From positions 1-64,000 of the forward strand of contig NZ_LDTB01000026.1 of the NCBI RefSeq assembly GCF_001476895.1: a DNA stretch of 64,000 nt, written 5' to 3'. The position numbers were made by a program, and so were the translations under genes. Shown piece after piece: positions 53,816 to 63,691 of the stretch. Below the pieces are notes generated by a model, which was not told the origin of the DNA, ran no database searches, and worked only from the letters and a program-made list of their open reading frames with translations. Origin of the DNA: Sphingomonas endophytica. Its GTDB lineage: Bacteria; Pseudomonadota; Alphaproteobacteria; Sphingomonadales; Sphingomonadaceae. How positions within the stretch are numbered: position 1 is the stretch's first letter; each line of letters starts with the position of its first letter.

Positions 53816-55150
53816 ATGATCGCCGACCGTATCCCACGACTGGCCCTGGCGACGCCGCCACGGGCGTTCGCCGCGGGCGACCTGGTGCATGCCGGATGGA
53901 TCACCGACAGCACCAGCCTGCTGCCGATCGATGCGCCGTTGCTGGAGGCGGTCACGCTTCTGCGGGGCGCGCCCGATGTGCGGATGATCGCGATCGTCGA
54001 TGCACGGGACCAGCCGTGCGGCGCGCTGCTGGAACGCGACCTGCGCTCGCTGCTGTTCAGCCCGTTCGGCCATGCGCTGCTGAGCAATCGCGGCCTGTCG
54101 ATGGACGTCGCGGCGCGGATGGCGCGCTGCCCGGTGGTCGAAGTCGGCGCAGGGGCGACCGAGGCGCTGGACGCATGGCGGGCGGTGTCCAATGCGGAGG
54201 GATTGATCCTGACACGCGGCGGGCGCTTCGCGGGAATCGTCGATCAGCCGCGGCTGCTCCACATCGCCGCTGAACGGACCAGCGCGGCGCATCGCGCGAC
54301 GCTGGCCCGCGCACTGCGGCTGGAGCGTGCCGTCGGGCCGTTTCGGCAGGAGGGTGAGGCCTTGACGCGCGATCTGGGCGATGTGTCACGCCAGGTCGGC
54401 ACGGCATCGCGACGGATCGCCGATCGCGCCGCCGCGATCGGCGCGCGCACGACCAACGCCGCCGCCGCCGCCGGCCAGGCCGCCCGCAATCTCGACGGAA
54501 TCGCGCAGCGCAGCGCCGCCTTCGTCGGCACGCTGGAAGCGGTCGAACGGCGACTGGCCGACGTCGAACGGGCGACGGGCGAAGCGGTCCTCCGCACATC
54601 CTGCAGCGCGGAGCGCATCGCCTCGCTGATCGCGGCGACCGAGGCGATCCATGCGGTCGGCACGTTGATCGACGAGATCGCGCAACAGACGACGATGCTG
54701 GCGTTGAACGCCGCGATGGAGGCGGCGCGTGCCGGCAGCGCAGGAAGCGGCTTCGCAACGGTGGCCGGCGAGGTGAAGACGCTGGCCGAGCGGACGCGGA
54801 CCGCCGCCGGCGGCATCGCCGGCCATGTCGAGCAGATCCATGATGCGATCGCCGACGTCGCCAGCGGATTCACGGGAATCACCGGCGCGGTGGCGGCGGT
54901 GGAGGAGCTGTCGGCCAGCGTCTCGACGGCGTTGCGCGAACAGGCCGAGGCCGCGCGGGCGATCGACGTGCATGTCGGCGAGGCAAGCGTCGCCGCCGCA
55001 CAGGTGGATGCCCATGTCGGCGACGTGGTCGGCAGCGCGCACGAAGCGGATCGTGACGCCGGGACGATGCACGCGCTGGCGACCCGGCTCGCCGATATCG
55101 CGGCCGGATTCGAGGCGCAGGTCGGCACCTTCCTGGCGCAGATCGGCTGA
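53816..55150 (+). CDS. Soluble methyl-accepting chemotaxis-type protein with a CBS-like N-terminal part
   Basis: A 444-residue protein without any membrane helix. Residues 285-330 contain the canonical MCP hairpin tip ([20 protein letters not shown]), and the flanking regions are long Ala-rich coiled coils. The N-terminal 150 residues ([19 protein letters not shown] and [20 protein letters not shown]) look like a degenerate CBS-type module as found in some regulatory proteins. It is the only chemotaxis gene in the window; no cheA, cheW or cheY neighbours. It converges on the hybrid kinase with a 7-base gap. Confidence 0.82.
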   Translation: MIADRIPRLALATPPRAFAAGDLVHAGWITDSTSLLPIDAPLLEAVTLLRGAPDVRMIAIVDARDQPCGALLERDLRSLLFSPFGHALLSNRGLSMDVAARMARCPVVEVGAGATEALDAWRAVSNAEGLILTRGGRFAGIVDQPRLLHIAAERTSAAHRATLARALRLERAVGPFRQEGEALTRDLGDVSRQVGTASRRIADRAAAIGARTTNAAAAAGQAARNLDGIAQRSAAFVGTLEAVERRLADVERATGEAVLRTSCSAERIASLIAATEAIHAVGTLIDEIAQQTTMLALNAAMEAARAGSAGSGFATVAGEVKTLAERTRTAAGGIAGHVEQIHDAIADVASGFTGITGAVAAVEELSASVSTALREQAEAARAIDVHVGEASVAAAQVDAHVGDVVGSAHEADRDAGTMHALATRLADIAAGFEAQVGTFLAQIG

Positions 55151-55157
55151 GCCGCCG

Positions 55158-57263
55158 CTATTCCGCCAGCAGCGCGCGCACCTTGCCGGCCAGCCCCTCC
55201 ATCGAAAACGGCTTGGTCAGCAACGCCATATGCGGTTCGAGCTGGCCGTTGCCGATCACCGCATTCTCGGCATAGCCGGTGATGAACAGCACCCGCAGGT
55301 CGGGGAATCGCTCCAGCGCGGCGTCGGCGACCTGCCGCCCGTTCATCTTGCCCGGCAACCCGACATCGGTGACCAGCAGATCGGGGCGCACCCCGCTGTC
55401 GAGTATGCGCACCGCGGCGGTGCCGTCGCCGGCCTCGATCGTGGTATAACCGAGTTCGTCCAGCACCTCGATCACCAGCATCCGCACGGTCGGCTCGTCG
55501 TCGACGACCAGCACCGTCGGGGTGCCGCGCGCCGGCTGCGCCTGATCGAGCGGCAGCGTCGCCTCGTCCTCCTGCGCCGCATCGCCGTGGTGACGCGGCA
55601 GGTAGATGCAGACGGTCGTCCCCTCTCCCGACTCGCTGTAGATCCGCACCTGCCCGCCCGATTGCCGCGCGAAACCGTAGATCATCGACAACCCCAGCCC
55701 CGTCCCTTCGCCCAGCGGCTTGGTGGTGAAGAAGGGGTCGAACGCGCGCGCCTGCACGTCCGGCGTCATGCCCGTGCCCGTGTCGGTGACGCACAGCGAC
55801 AGATATTGGCCGGGCGGCAGGTCGCGCGGGCGCGCGGCGCGCTCGTCGAGCCATTTGTTGGCGGTCTCGATCGTGACGCGCCCGCCCTCCGGCATTGCGT
55901 CGCGCGCATTGATGCACAGATTGAGCAGCGCGTTCTCAAGCTGGTTGGGATCGACCAGCGCCGACCACAGTCCGGCGGCCTGAACCACCTCCAGCGTGAT
56001 CGACGGTCCCAGCGTGCGGTGGATCAGTTCCTGCATCCCGCCGACCAGCCGGTTGACGTCCGTGGGACGCGGATCGAGCGTCTGGCGCCGAGAAAAGGCG
56101 AGCAACCGATGCGTCAGGGCCGCCGCGCGCCGCGTCGCTCCCTGCGCGGCGGTGACATAGCGGTCCAGCTCGCCGATCCGCCCCTGCGCGACGCGGACCT
56201 GCATCATTTCCAGCGCGCCGGAAATGCCGGTCAGCAGATTGTTGAAGTCGTGCGCCAGCCCGCCGGTGAGCTGGCCGACCGCTTCCATCTTGTACGCCTG
56301 ACGCAATTGCGCCTCGGCGGTCATCAGCGCGGCGGTGCGGGCCTCGACTTCCTGTTCCAGCCGTTCGTTCAATGCGGCGAGCTCGCGTTCGGCGCGGCGG
56401 CGTTCCACCGCGTCGCGGGTCCGCTCCGCCACCTCGCGCACGAACGCCAGTTCCTCGTCCAGCCATTCGCGCGGCTCGGCGTGGTTGAGATACAGCAACG
56501 CGACGAACCCGCCGCGTTCGGTCACCGGCATGTTGATGAACGACATCGCTGACAGCCGCTTCAGCCCTTCGGCGGTGTCGCGCGTCCGCTCGTCCGCGCG
56601 GACATCGGCGATCGCCACCGTCACCCCGCGCTTCAGATCCTCGATATAGCTGCCGTAATCGCGGAAATGCAGCACCGACGGCAGCGCGCCAATCCCCTCC
56701 GCGCAAAAGGCGCGTTCGGTGGTGATCGTCTCCGCGACCGGATCGACCGTGCCGTAACCTGCCCGGCTGACATCCAGCGCACGCCCCAGCACGAGCGCGG
56801 CGGCGAGCGCGAGATCGCCCGCATCGCCGGGATCACGCAGCCGATCGCCCAGTTCGACCAGCGCCGACAGCCGCAACTCGGCGCGCTTGCGGGCGTCGAT
56901 ATCGAAACTGATACCCGGCAGATGCGTGGCTTGTCCGGTCGCGTCGCGGTCGATCCTGCCCTGCGCCGCCAGCCAGCGCCAGCGACCGCCGCTTCCGACG
57001 ACGCGATACTCCTCGTCGAACGGCTCGCCGGTGGCGATGCTGCGCGCGATCGCCTCGCGCACGCGCGCCAGATCCTGCGGCGCGATCCCCTGAAAGAAAT
57101 CGGCGATCGGTGCGCCGGCGGCCGCCCGGTCGGGATCGACGCCGTACAGGCGCGCGAACCCCGCATCCGACGTGACACGATCGGCCGCGATATCCCAATC
57201 CCACCGGCCCACGGCCGGCGCATCGGGCGTATCGCGATGGGAAGAAAAGGACAATCTGGTCAT
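55158..57263 (-). CDS. Hybrid histidine kinase with PAS, GAF and receiver domains
   Basis: A 701-residue soluble kinase. A PAS domain (about 20-130), a GAF domain (about 135-285), a coiled coil (290-325), HisKA with H338 in GGLAHDFNNLL, HATPase (NLCINARDAMPEGG, TDTGTGMT and GTGLGLSMIYG blocks), and a C-terminal receiver with the acidic pair DDE (588-590), phospho-Asp D633 in VTDVGLPG, and K684. The AHDFNN motif marks the HWE/DFNN-type group. The start ATG at 57263 follows a non-coding extension. No response-regulator gene is adjacent, so it is an orphan. Confidence 0.92.
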   Translation of the reverse strand: MTRLSFSSHRDTPDAPAVGRWDWDIAADRVTSDAGFARLYGVDPDRAAAGAPIADFFQGIAPQDLARVREAIARSIATGEPFDEEYRVVGSGGRWRWLAAQGRIDRDATGQATHLPGISFDIDARKRAELRLSALVELGDRLRDPGDAGDLALAAALVLGRALDVSRAGYGTVDPVAETITTERAFCAEGIGALPSVLHFRDYGSYIEDLKRGVTVAIADVRADERTRDTAEGLKRLSAMSFINMPVTERGGFVALLYLNHAEPREWLDEELAFVREVAERTRDAVERRRAERELAALNERLEQEVEARTAALMTAEAQLRQAYKMEAVGQLTGGLAHDFNNLLTGISGALEMMQVRVAQGRIGELDRYVTAAQGATRRAAALTHRLLAFSRRQTLDPRPTDVNRLVGGMQELIHRTLGPSITLEVVQAAGLWSALVDPNQLENALLNLCINARDAMPEGGRVTIETANKWLDERAARPRDLPPGQYLSLCVTDTGTGMTPDVQARAFDPFFTTKPLGEGTGLGLSMIYGFARQSGGQVRIYSESGEGTTVCIYLPRHHGDAAQEDEATLPLDQAQPARGTPTVLVVDDEPTVRMLVIEVLDELGYTTIEAGDGTAAVRILDSGVRPDLLVTDVGLPGKMNGRQVADAALERFPDLRVLFITGYAENAVIGNGQLEPHMALLTKPFSMEGLAGKVRALLAE

Positions 57264-57511
57264 CGTGCGTGCGAACGTCAGACGCCTTCGCGGGTTGCGC
57301 CGCCGCTGACAAGAGCGGGCACCTTGACATTTGTTTGTCCATCGCCCAGATGGCCGGTCATCGAGGCGTCGGCAGCGTGATCGGACCATTGGTCCCGGCT
57401 CCGTCTCGGTCGTTTTTCACGGGCTTCCCAAGTCACGCGGGGTGTCGATCTTCCCCGCCACCCGTGCGCCTTTCGGCTGCGCGGTGGGCCTGTTTGTTTA
57501 GGACCATATCC

Positions 57512-58885
57512 ATGTCATTCGCCACTCTCGGCCTCGCCGAGCCGCTCGTCCGCGCGCTCGAAGCCAAGGGCTATACCGAACCCACCCCGATCCAGCGCGA
57601 TTCGATCCCGCAGCTTCTGGAAGGCCGCGACCTGCTGGGCATCGCGCAGACCGGCACCGGCAAGACCGCCGCCTTCGTGCTGCCGTCGATCCAGCGTCTG
57701 TCGGCGGGCAAGAAGGTGCTGCCGACGCATTGCCGGATGCTCGTCCTCGCCCCGACGCGTGAGCTGGCCAGCCAGATCGCCGATTCGGCGCGCGCCTACG
57801 GGCAGTTCAGCAAGCTGTCGGTCGCGACCGTGTTCGGCGGGACCAGCATCAACAAGAACCGCAACGACGTCGCGCGCGGCGTCGATATCCTGGTGGCGAC
57901 GCCGGGCCGGCTGATCGATTGCGTCGAGCAGGGCTTCCTGAACCTGTCGATGCTGGAGATCCTCGTCCTCGACGAGGCCGACCAGATGCTCGACCTGGGC
58001 TTCATCCACGCGCTCAAGAAGATCGTGCGGATGCTGCCGCGCAAGCGCCAGTCGCTGTTCTTCTCGGCCACCATGCCGCCGTCGATCCGCCAGCTCGCCG
58101 ATCAGTTCCTGACCGATCCGGCGACCGTCAGCGTGGTGCCGCAGTCGACCACCGCCGAGCGCGTCGATCAGTCGGTGATCTTCTGCAACCAGACCGAGAA
58201 GCAGGCGCTGCTGACGATCCTGCTGCGCCAGATGCCGATCGACCGCGCGTTGGTGTTCACCCGCACGAAGCATGGCGCGGACCGCGTCGTGAAGCTGCTG
58301 GCTGGCAACGGCATCGCCGCCAACGCGATCCACGGTAACAAGAGCCAGCCGCAGCGCGAGCGCGCGCTGGCGCTGTTCAAGTCGGGCGAGGTGCCGATCC
58401 TGGTCGCGACCGACATCGCCGCGCGCGGCATCGACGTGTCGGGCGTCAGCCACGTCTTCAACTTCGAACTGCCGAACGTCGCGGAGCAATATGTCCACCG
58501 CATCGGCCGGACCGCGCGCGCGGGGCGCAGCGGCGAGGCGATCGCCTTCTGCGCGGAGGACGAGCGGCCGTACCTGAAGGATATCGAAAAGCTGACGCGC
58601 CAGAAGGTCGCGGTGTCGCCGCTGCCCGAGGACTTCACCCGTCAGGCCGATGTTCTGAAGGCGCAGCGCGTCAAGACGATCGGTGCCGATCCCGCGCCGC
58701 GCGAGGATCGCCCGCGTGCCCCGCGTGGACCGGCGCGCCCCAAGGCCAGCCATGCGCCGCGCGCGACGCCGGGTTCGGCGCAGGGCCGCAATTATGCCAA
58801 TGCCAGCGCGGGCGGCGGCGGTGCGCGCCGCAGCCGTGGTGGTCGCGGGCGCGGCCGTGGCGGCGCCTCGGCCAGCGCGTCGTAA
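57512..58885 (+). CDS. DEAD-box RNA helicase, RhlE type
   Basis: A 457-residue helicase. Motifs: Q-motif (YTEPTPIQRDSIP), I (AQTGTGKTAAF), Ia (APTRELASQ), II (DEADQMLD), III (SATMPP) and VI (HRIGRTARAGRSG). The C-terminal tail from about 400 is basic and Gly/Arg-rich (GRGRGGASASAS), as in RhlE-type proteins that bind RNA non-specifically. A 248-base leader separates it from the divergent kinase; TTGACA at 57324 could be a -35 box, but the -10 is not clear. Confidence 0.93.
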   Translation: MSFATLGLAEPLVRALEAKGYTEPTPIQRDSIPQLLEGRDLLGIAQTGTGKTAAFVLPSIQRLSAGKKVLPTHCRMLVLAPTRELASQIADSARAYGQFSKLSVATVFGGTSINKNRNDVARGVDILVATPGRLIDCVEQGFLNLSMLEILVLDEADQMLDLGFIHALKKIVRMLPRKRQSLFFSATMPPSIRQLADQFLTDPATVSVVPQSTTAERVDQSVIFCNQTEKQALLTILLRQMPIDRALVFTRTKHGADRVVKLLAGNGIAANAIHGNKSQPQRERALALFKSGEVPILVATDIAARGIDVSGVSHVFNFELPNVAEQYVHRIGRTARAGRSGEAIAFCAEDERPYLKDIEKLTRQKVAVSPLPEDFTRQADVLKAQRVKTIGADPAPREDRPRAPRGPARPKASHAPRATPGSAQGRNYANASAGGGGARRSRGGRGRGRGGASASAS

Positions 58886-58898
58886 TCGCCCTTCCGCG

Positions 58899-58917
58899 CC
58901 CCGGCCATGCGCCGGGG
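58899..58917 (+). terminator. Hairpin terminator after the RhlE-type helicase
   Basis: CCCCGGC-CATGC-GCCGGGG, a 7-base stem with a 5-base loop, begins 13 bases after the stop. A T tract is missing (TGGG follows), so it may need help from Rho. Confidence 0.5.
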
Positions 58918-58990
58918 TGGGAAACGGCGGCTGCGATCGTTCTTCCTTGCAAGGATCTTCCGCAACCGTCGCTTTGGCGGACTCATTCCT

Positions 58991-59091
58991 GACGTCACCC
59001 CGGCGACACCCGGGGTCCATGGCTCCGCAAAAGCAACGATTTGCGCGTGGGCGGCGTGGTGGATGCCGGAACCGGTGCGGCATGACGGGGG
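58991..59091. repeat. Palindromic intergenic repeat, GTCACCCCGGCG family, degenerate
   Basis: GACGTCACCCCGGCGACACC at the left and, reversed, CCCCCGTCATGCCGCACCGG at the right are partial inverse copies with about 36 bases between them. It fits the family at 19763, 23089 and 43464, with more mismatches. Confidence 0.75.
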
Positions 59092-59193
59092 TGGCTCACG
59101 CAAGGCATCGAAGCCGTCGCGGGGGACATAGCAAAGCCGCGTTCGCGGCCGGTTCCTCGATACGGGACTGAGGGCGTGGCGTCGGTCGCCCGC

Positions 59194-59790
59194 CTATTTC
59201 GCCGCCTTGCGCAGCGCGAGGCGGACCAGCGCGTCGAGCGATGCGCGCTCGCCCAGTTCCTCTTCCGCCGCCGCGACCGCGCTCGCGGCTTCCGCCGGGC
59301 GAAAGCCGAGGTTGAGCAGCGCTGACACCGCATCGGCCCCCGCGCCGGCCGGCACCACCTGCGCGGCCGCCGCCGGGCCGAGCGCCACGCCCCCGACCTT
59401 GTCCTTCAGCTCGCGGACGATCCGTTCGGCCAGTTTCGGCCCGACGCCATTGGCGCGCGCGACGGTCGCCTTGTCCTGGGCCATCACCGCGCGGCTGATA
59501 TCCGCCGGCTCCAGCGCCGAGAGGATCGCCAGAGCGACACGCGCGCCGACGCCCTGGACGCCGGTCAACAGCCGGAACCAGTCCCGCTCGGCGGCACTGG
59601 CGAAGCCGACCAGGCGGATGAAATCCTCCGCCACCAGCATTTCGGTGAACAGCGTCGCCGCCTCGCCGACCGGCCCGATCGCCGCGAGCGTCCGCGCCGA
59701 AGCGCCGACCAGATAGCCGACGCCGTGCACGTCGATCACCGCATGGTCGGTGCCGGTGGAGGTAAGGATGCCCTTGAGATGCGCGATCAT
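59194..59790 (-). CDS. ruvA: Holliday junction helicase subunit RuvA
   Basis: A 198-residue junction-binding protein. The N-terminal OB-fold begins MIAHLKGIL, helix-hairpin-helix motifs are visible as [14 protein letters not shown] and [17 protein letters not shown], and the C-terminal domain III is separated by a flexible Ala-rich linker. No ruvB follows within the window; ruvB should lie elsewhere, since ruvA ends the cluster here. ATG 59790 is chosen over the upstream frame because the family starts MIA. Confidence 0.94.
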   Translation of the reverse strand: MIAHLKGILTSTGTDHAVIDVHGVGYLVGASARTLAAIGPVGEAATLFTEMLVAEDFIRLVGFASAAERDWFRLLTGVQGVGARVALAILSALEPADISRAVMAQDKATVARANGVGPKLAERIVRELKDKVGGVALGPAAAAQVVPAGAGADAVSALLNLGFRPAEAASAVAAAEEELGERASLDALVRLALRKAAK

Positions 59791-59829
59791 GCCAGCGGCG
59801 TAGAGCAATGCGCGTGGCGCGTCATCCGT

Positions 59830-59857
59830 CCGCGCGCCGGCCGGGCCGGGCGCGCGG
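59830..59857 (-). terminator. GC-rich hairpin after the DUF3035 gene
   Basis: CCGCGCGCC and GGCGCGCGG form a 9-base stem with a 10-base GC loop, 9 bases past the bamF-like stop on the minus strand. No T tract; probably ends the ribF-ileS-lspA-bamF transcript or aids Rho. Confidence 0.45.
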
Positions 59858-59865
59858 CGGTGCTC

Positions 59866-60321
59866 TTACTGCTTCGGGGTCGGCTGCGCCGCCGGAGCGG
59901 TGGTAGTGCCACCGGCAGCGGCGCGCGCATCCTGACCGTCGCCCTGCGGTGCCGCGACGATGTCGCTGGTCGTCTGCCCCTTGTCGATGACGTTGGTCTG
60001 CGGATCGCCGGCACCGGAACGGATGCCCGGCGTGGCCGCGCCCGCGCCGCCCGCTTCGTCCACGACGCCCGCCTCACCGGCGCTGCGCGCGGCCGGACCG
60101 CCGAACAGGGCGTCGATCGCCTGTGCCTGCGGATTGTTGCCCTGCGTGCGCGCGACACCCGGCTGCGGCGGAACCAGCGCGAAATCGGGGGGAATGATGA
60201 GCGGAGGCTGGCGCGCGACCGCGAATTCGTCGGGGCGCGCACGGTCGTAGCCGCGCTTGCCGCAGCCGCCGAGCAGCCCCAGCGCCGCCATCCCGGCCAC
60301 CACCACCACAGACTTACGCAT
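59866..60321 (-). CDS. DUF3035 lipoprotein (BamF-like)
   Basis: A 151-residue lipoprotein. The lipobox LLGGC puts the acylated Cys at about residue 20, and RPDEFAVARQPPLIIPPDF is the diagnostic DUF3035 block. A Caulobacter member is known as BamF, part of the outer-membrane assembly complex. The second half is Ala/Gly-rich and of low complexity. The ATG at 60321 is chosen because GGAG lies 7 bases upstream, while the ATG at 60327 would have only one base of spacing. It overlaps lspA by 8 bases. Confidence 0.88.
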   Translation of the reverse strand: MRKSVVVVAGMAALGLLGGCGKRGYDRARPDEFAVARQPPLIIPPDFALVPPQPGVARTQGNNPQAQAIDALFGGPAARSAGEAGVVDEAGGAGAATPGIRSGAGDPQTNVIDKGQTTSDIVAAPQGDGQDARAAAGGTTTAPAAQPTPKQ

Positions 60322-60817
60322 GGACATTCTCCGAAATCTCGTCGCGCTTGTCGCGGATCAGCAGCGCGCGCACCAGCAGAATCAGCACGCCGATCGTGAT
60401 CGCGGCATCGGCGACGTTGAACACCAGGAACGGTCGCCATTCGCCGAAGTGAAGATCGGCGAAATCGACCACATAGCCCAGCCGCACCCGATCGAGGATA
60501 TTGCCGAGCGCGCCGCCCAGCACCAGCCCGAGCGCAAGCTGGTCGCCGCGCTTCGTCTCGCGGAACATCCACACCGCCACCGCGATGGCGATCGCGGCGG
60601 TGAAGGCGACCAGCAGCCAGCGCGTCGTGTCGGTTTCCGCGCGCAGCAGCCCCAGCGACACGCCCTCGTTCTTGGTGAAGCGCAGGTCGAAGATCGGCAG
60701 CAAGGTGCGGTAGGCGCCGAGGAAGTCGATCCGGAGCGGCCCGGTGACGAGCCACTTCACCGCCTGATCGACGACCAACACGATCGCCGCCACCAGCATC
60801 CCGGCACGCGGGATCAC
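60314..60817 (-). CDS. lspA: Lipoprotein signal peptidase
   Basis: A 167-residue inner-membrane aspartyl peptidase with four helices. The catalytic Asp residues lie in GNILDRVRLGYVVDF and FNVADAAITIG, and NEGVSLGLL is conserved. The GTG at 60817 overlaps the ileS stop (GTGA). Substrates probably include the two lipoproteins encoded in this window. It is followed by the DUF3035 gene with an 8-base overlap. Confidence 0.95.
   Translation of the reverse strand: MIPRAGMLVAAIVLVVDQAVKWLVTGPLRIDFLGAYRTLLPIFDLRFTKNEGVSLGLLRAETDTTRWLLVAFTAAIAIAVAVWMFRETKRGDQLALGLVLGGALGNILDRVRLGYVVDFADLHFGEWRPFLVFNVADAAITIGVLILLVRALLIRDKRDEISENVHA
60329..60332 (-). promoter_or_regulatory. Ribosome binding site that decides the bamF-like start
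   Basis: GGAG, inside lspA, is 7 bases before ATG 60321 and only 1 base before ATG 60327, so the downstream ATG is favoured. Confidence 0.6.
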
Positions 60818-63663
60818 GCGATCGTCCCCGTCACGTCGGCGCAGCGCCCGCAAAGATCGCCATCGGCGGCGACATCGGGCAGATGCCGCCAGCAGCGGCC
60901 GCACTTGTGATAGTCGGTGCGGGTCACATCGACGGTCGGCGCGTCGGACACCCTGGCGACGATGAACAGCTCGGCCAGCGCATCGGCGTCGAGCGGCAGC
61001 TCGGGAACGGTCACCTCCGCCTCCAGGCTGGAGCGGATCGTCTTTTCCCGGCGCAATGGCTCGATCGCCTCGGTCACACGCTCGCGCAAGGCACGGATCG
61101 CCAGCCAGCGCTGCGCGACGTCCTCACCCGCCTGCGCGGGCAGCGATGGCCATTCGAGCAGGTGGACCGAACTGTCGTCGGCGGGGAAGCGGGCCTGCCA
61201 CACCTCCTCGGCGGTGAAGACCAGCACCGGCGCGGCATAGCGGACGAGCGCGTGGAACAGCACGTCGAGCATCGTGCGATAGGCGCGGCGCTTCACGTCG
61301 CTCGCGGCGTCGCAATAGAGCGAGTCCTTGCGCACGTCGAAGAAGAACGCCGACAGATCCTCGTTGCAGAAGTCGGTCAGGCGGCGGACGTAGCGGTTGA
61401 ACTCGTAACTCTCCGCCGCATCCTTCAGGTCGCGGTCGAGCGTATGGAGCAGGTGGAGCATGTAGCGCTCCAGCTCCGGCATCTCGGCAACCGGCACCCG
61501 CTCCGCGTCGGTGAACCCGTCGAGCGCCCCGAGCAGATAGCGGAAGGTGTTCCGCAACTTGCGATACGCATCCGACGCTGTGGCCAGCACCTCCTTGCCG
61601 ATCCGCACGTCGTCGAAATAGTCGGTCGACACCGCCCACAGCCGCAGGATGTCCGCGCCCGACTCACCGATCACCTTGAGCGGATCGACGACGTTGCCGA
61701 GCGACTTGGACATCTTGCGCCCCTGCCCGTCGAGCGCGAAGCCGTGCGTCAGCACCGCGTCATAGGGTGCGCGTCCCCGCGTGCCGCAGCTCTCCAGCAG
61801 CGACGACTGGAACCAGCCGCGATGCTGGTCCGACCCCTCCACATACAGGTTCGCGCGCGTCCCCTCGCCGTAACGCGCCTCGACGACGAAAGCGTGGGTC
61901 GAGCCCGAGTCGAACCACACGTCGAGGATGTCGTTGACGGGCTCGTAATCGGCGAGCGCGTACTGGTCGCCGAGCAATGCCTGATGCTCGGCGGTGTACC
62001 AGACATCGGCACCACCCTCGCGGAAGGCCGCGACGATGCGCGCGTTGACGGCCGGATCATTCAGATACTGGCCGGACTGGCGGTGGACGTAGAGCGCGAT
62101 CGGCACGCCCCAGGCGCGCTGGCGGCTGATCACCCAGTCGGGCCGCCCCTCGACCATCGCGCGGATGCGGTTCTCGGCACGGGCGGGAACCCATTGCGTG
62201 CGCGAGATGGCGTCGAGCGCGATCTCGCGGAGGGAAGCGGCGTTGCCGGTCGCAGGCGCCGCGCTCGGGGCCGACGGCGCGCTTGGCGCGCCGACCTCCG
62301 CGGGACGATCTGCCCCCGGCAGGTCATCTTTTCCGCCTCGGTCCATCGGGATGAACCATTGCGGGGTCGCGCGGAAGATCACCTTCGCCTTCGACCGCCA
62401 CGAATGCGGATAGCTGTGCGCGAAATCGTCGCTGGCCGACAGCAGGTTGCCGGTCGCGCGCAGGTCCGAGCAGATCGGGCCATCGGCGGCGACGAACTTC
62501 TTGTTGATGACGCTGCCCTGCCCGCCGAGCCATGCCCAGTCGGCCCGGTACATGCCGCCGCCATCGACCGCGAACACCGGGTCGATGCCATGCTTCTTGC
62601 AAAGCAGGAAGTCGTCCTCGCCGTGGTCGGGGGCCATGTGGACCATGCCGGTACCGGCGTCGGTGGTGACGAACTCGCCTTCCAGGAACGGACGCGGGGT
62701 CGCGAAGAAACCGCCCAGATGATGCATCGGGTGGCGCGCGGTCGCGCCCTCCAGCACCGGCCCCTTGATGAGCGCGATGATCTTGCCCATTTTGATGCCG
62801 GTCCGCTTGGTGAAGGCGGGCATCAGCGGCTCGGCGACCAGATAGCGCCGCCCGTCATGTTCGAACTGGAGGTAGTCGATCGCCGATCCATAGGCGAGCG
62901 CCTGATTGACCGGGATCGTCCACGGCGTGGTCGTCCAGATCACCGCCAGCGTGCCCGCCAGCCCCGGATATTCCGGGCAGTCGATCACCTCGAATCCGAC
63001 GTCGATCTGCGTCGAGACGATATCTTCGTATTCGACCTCGGCCTCGGCCAGCGCGGTCTTCTCGACCGGGCTCCACATCACCGGCTTGGCGCCGCGATAC
63101 AATTGCCCGCTCTCGGCGAACTTCAGCAGTTCGGCCGCGATCGTCGCCTCGGCCTCGTGACGCATGGTCAGATAGGGATCGTCCCAGTCGCCCATGACGC
63201 CCAGCCGCTCGAACTCCTGCCGCTGCACCGCGACCCATTTTTCGGCATAGGCGCGGCATTCCGCGCGGAACTGCGCGACCGGCACCTGATCCTTGTCGAG
63301 CTTCTTGGCGCGATACGCCTCCTCGACCTTCCATTCGATCGGCAGGCCGTGGCAATCCCAGCCGGGCACGTAGGGCGCGTCATAGCCCATCAGGGTGCGG
63401 CTGCGGACGATCACGTCCTTCAGCACCTTGTTCATCGCGTGGCCCATGTGGATGTCGCCATTGGCGTACGGCGGGCCGTCGTGGAGGATCCACCGCTCGC
63501 GCCCCTGCCGCTCGCGCCGCAGCCGGTCGTACAGCCCGATCCGCGTCCAGCGTTCGAGGATCGCGGGCTCCTTCTGCGCGAGCCCCGCCTTCATCGGGAA
63601 GTCGGTCTTCGGCAGGAAGACGGTGTCGCGCCAGTCGCGCGCGGTATCGGATGCGTCGGCCAT
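60814..63663 (-). CDS. ileS: Isoleucyl-tRNA synthetase
   Basis: A 949-residue class I synthetase. The HIGH motif reads HMGH (in GDIHMGHAMNK) and the KMSKS loop KMSKSLGNVVDP is present. The C-terminal zinc finger has CGRC and CGRC pairs (CGRCWRHLP, LCGRCADV). An Ala/Pro/Ser-rich insertion of about 35 residues (62233-62337, with GAPSAPSAPSAAP) sits between the PMDR and LREIAL blocks, where other IleS proteins have 1-6 residues. ATG 63663 is preferred over an ATG 21 bases upstream. Confidence 0.97.
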   Translation of the reverse strand: MADASDTARDWRDTVFLPKTDFPMKAGLAQKEPAILERWTRIGLYDRLRRERQGRERWILHDGPPYANGDIHMGHAMNKVLKDVIVRSRTLMGYDAPYVPGWDCHGLPIEWKVEEAYRAKKLDKDQVPVAQFRAECRAYAEKWVAVQRQEFERLGVMGDWDDPYLTMRHEAEATIAAELLKFAESGQLYRGAKPVMWSPVEKTALAEAEVEYEDIVSTQIDVGFEVIDCPEYPGLAGTLAVIWTTTPWTIPVNQALAYGSAIDYLQFEHDGRRYLVAEPLMPAFTKRTGIKMGKIIALIKGPVLEGATARHPMHHLGGFFATPRPFLEGEFVTTDAGTGMVHMAPDHGEDDFLLCKKHGIDPVFAVDGGGMYRADWAWLGGQGSVINKKFVAADGPICSDLRATGNLLSASDDFAHSYPHSWRSKAKVIFRATPQWFIPMDRGGKDDLPGADRPAEVGAPSAPSAPSAAPATGNAASLREIALDAISRTQWVPARAENRIRAMVEGRPDWVISRQRAWGVPIALYVHRQSGQYLNDPAVNARIVAAFREGGADVWYTAEHQALLGDQYALADYEPVNDILDVWFDSGSTHAFVVEARYGEGTRANLYVEGSDQHRGWFQSSLLESCGTRGRAPYDAVLTHGFALDGQGRKMSKSLGNVVDPLKVIGESGADILRLWAVSTDYFDDVRIGKEVLATASDAYRKLRNTFRYLLGALDGFTDAERVPVAEMPELERYMLHLLHTLDRDLKDAAESYEFNRYVRRLTDFCNEDLSAFFFDVRKDSLYCDAASDVKRRAYRTMLDVLFHALVRYAAPVLVFTAEEVWQARFPADDSSVHLLEWPSLPAQAGEDVAQRWLAIRALRERVTEAIEPLRREKTIRSSLEAEVTVPELPLDADALAELFIVARVSDAPTVDVTRTDYHKCGRCWRHLPDVAADGDLCGRCADVTGTIA

Positions 63664-63691
63664 GTGTCCCCCCGCCTTAACCATAGTTCCC

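Larger units (their letters stand above)
58886..59193. other. 308-base intergenic region, helicase to ruvA
   Basis: No coding frame with a ribosome site. It contains the helicase terminator (58899-58917), a palindromic repeat (58991-59091) and about 100 further bases upstream of the ruvA stop with two weak GC hairpins. I see nothing else. Confidence 0.7.

Noticed and set aside
57324..57329. TTGACA as the -35 box of a helicase promoter
   Set aside because: At 17-base spacing the -10 would be CAGATG, too far from consensus, so I did not list it as a feature.
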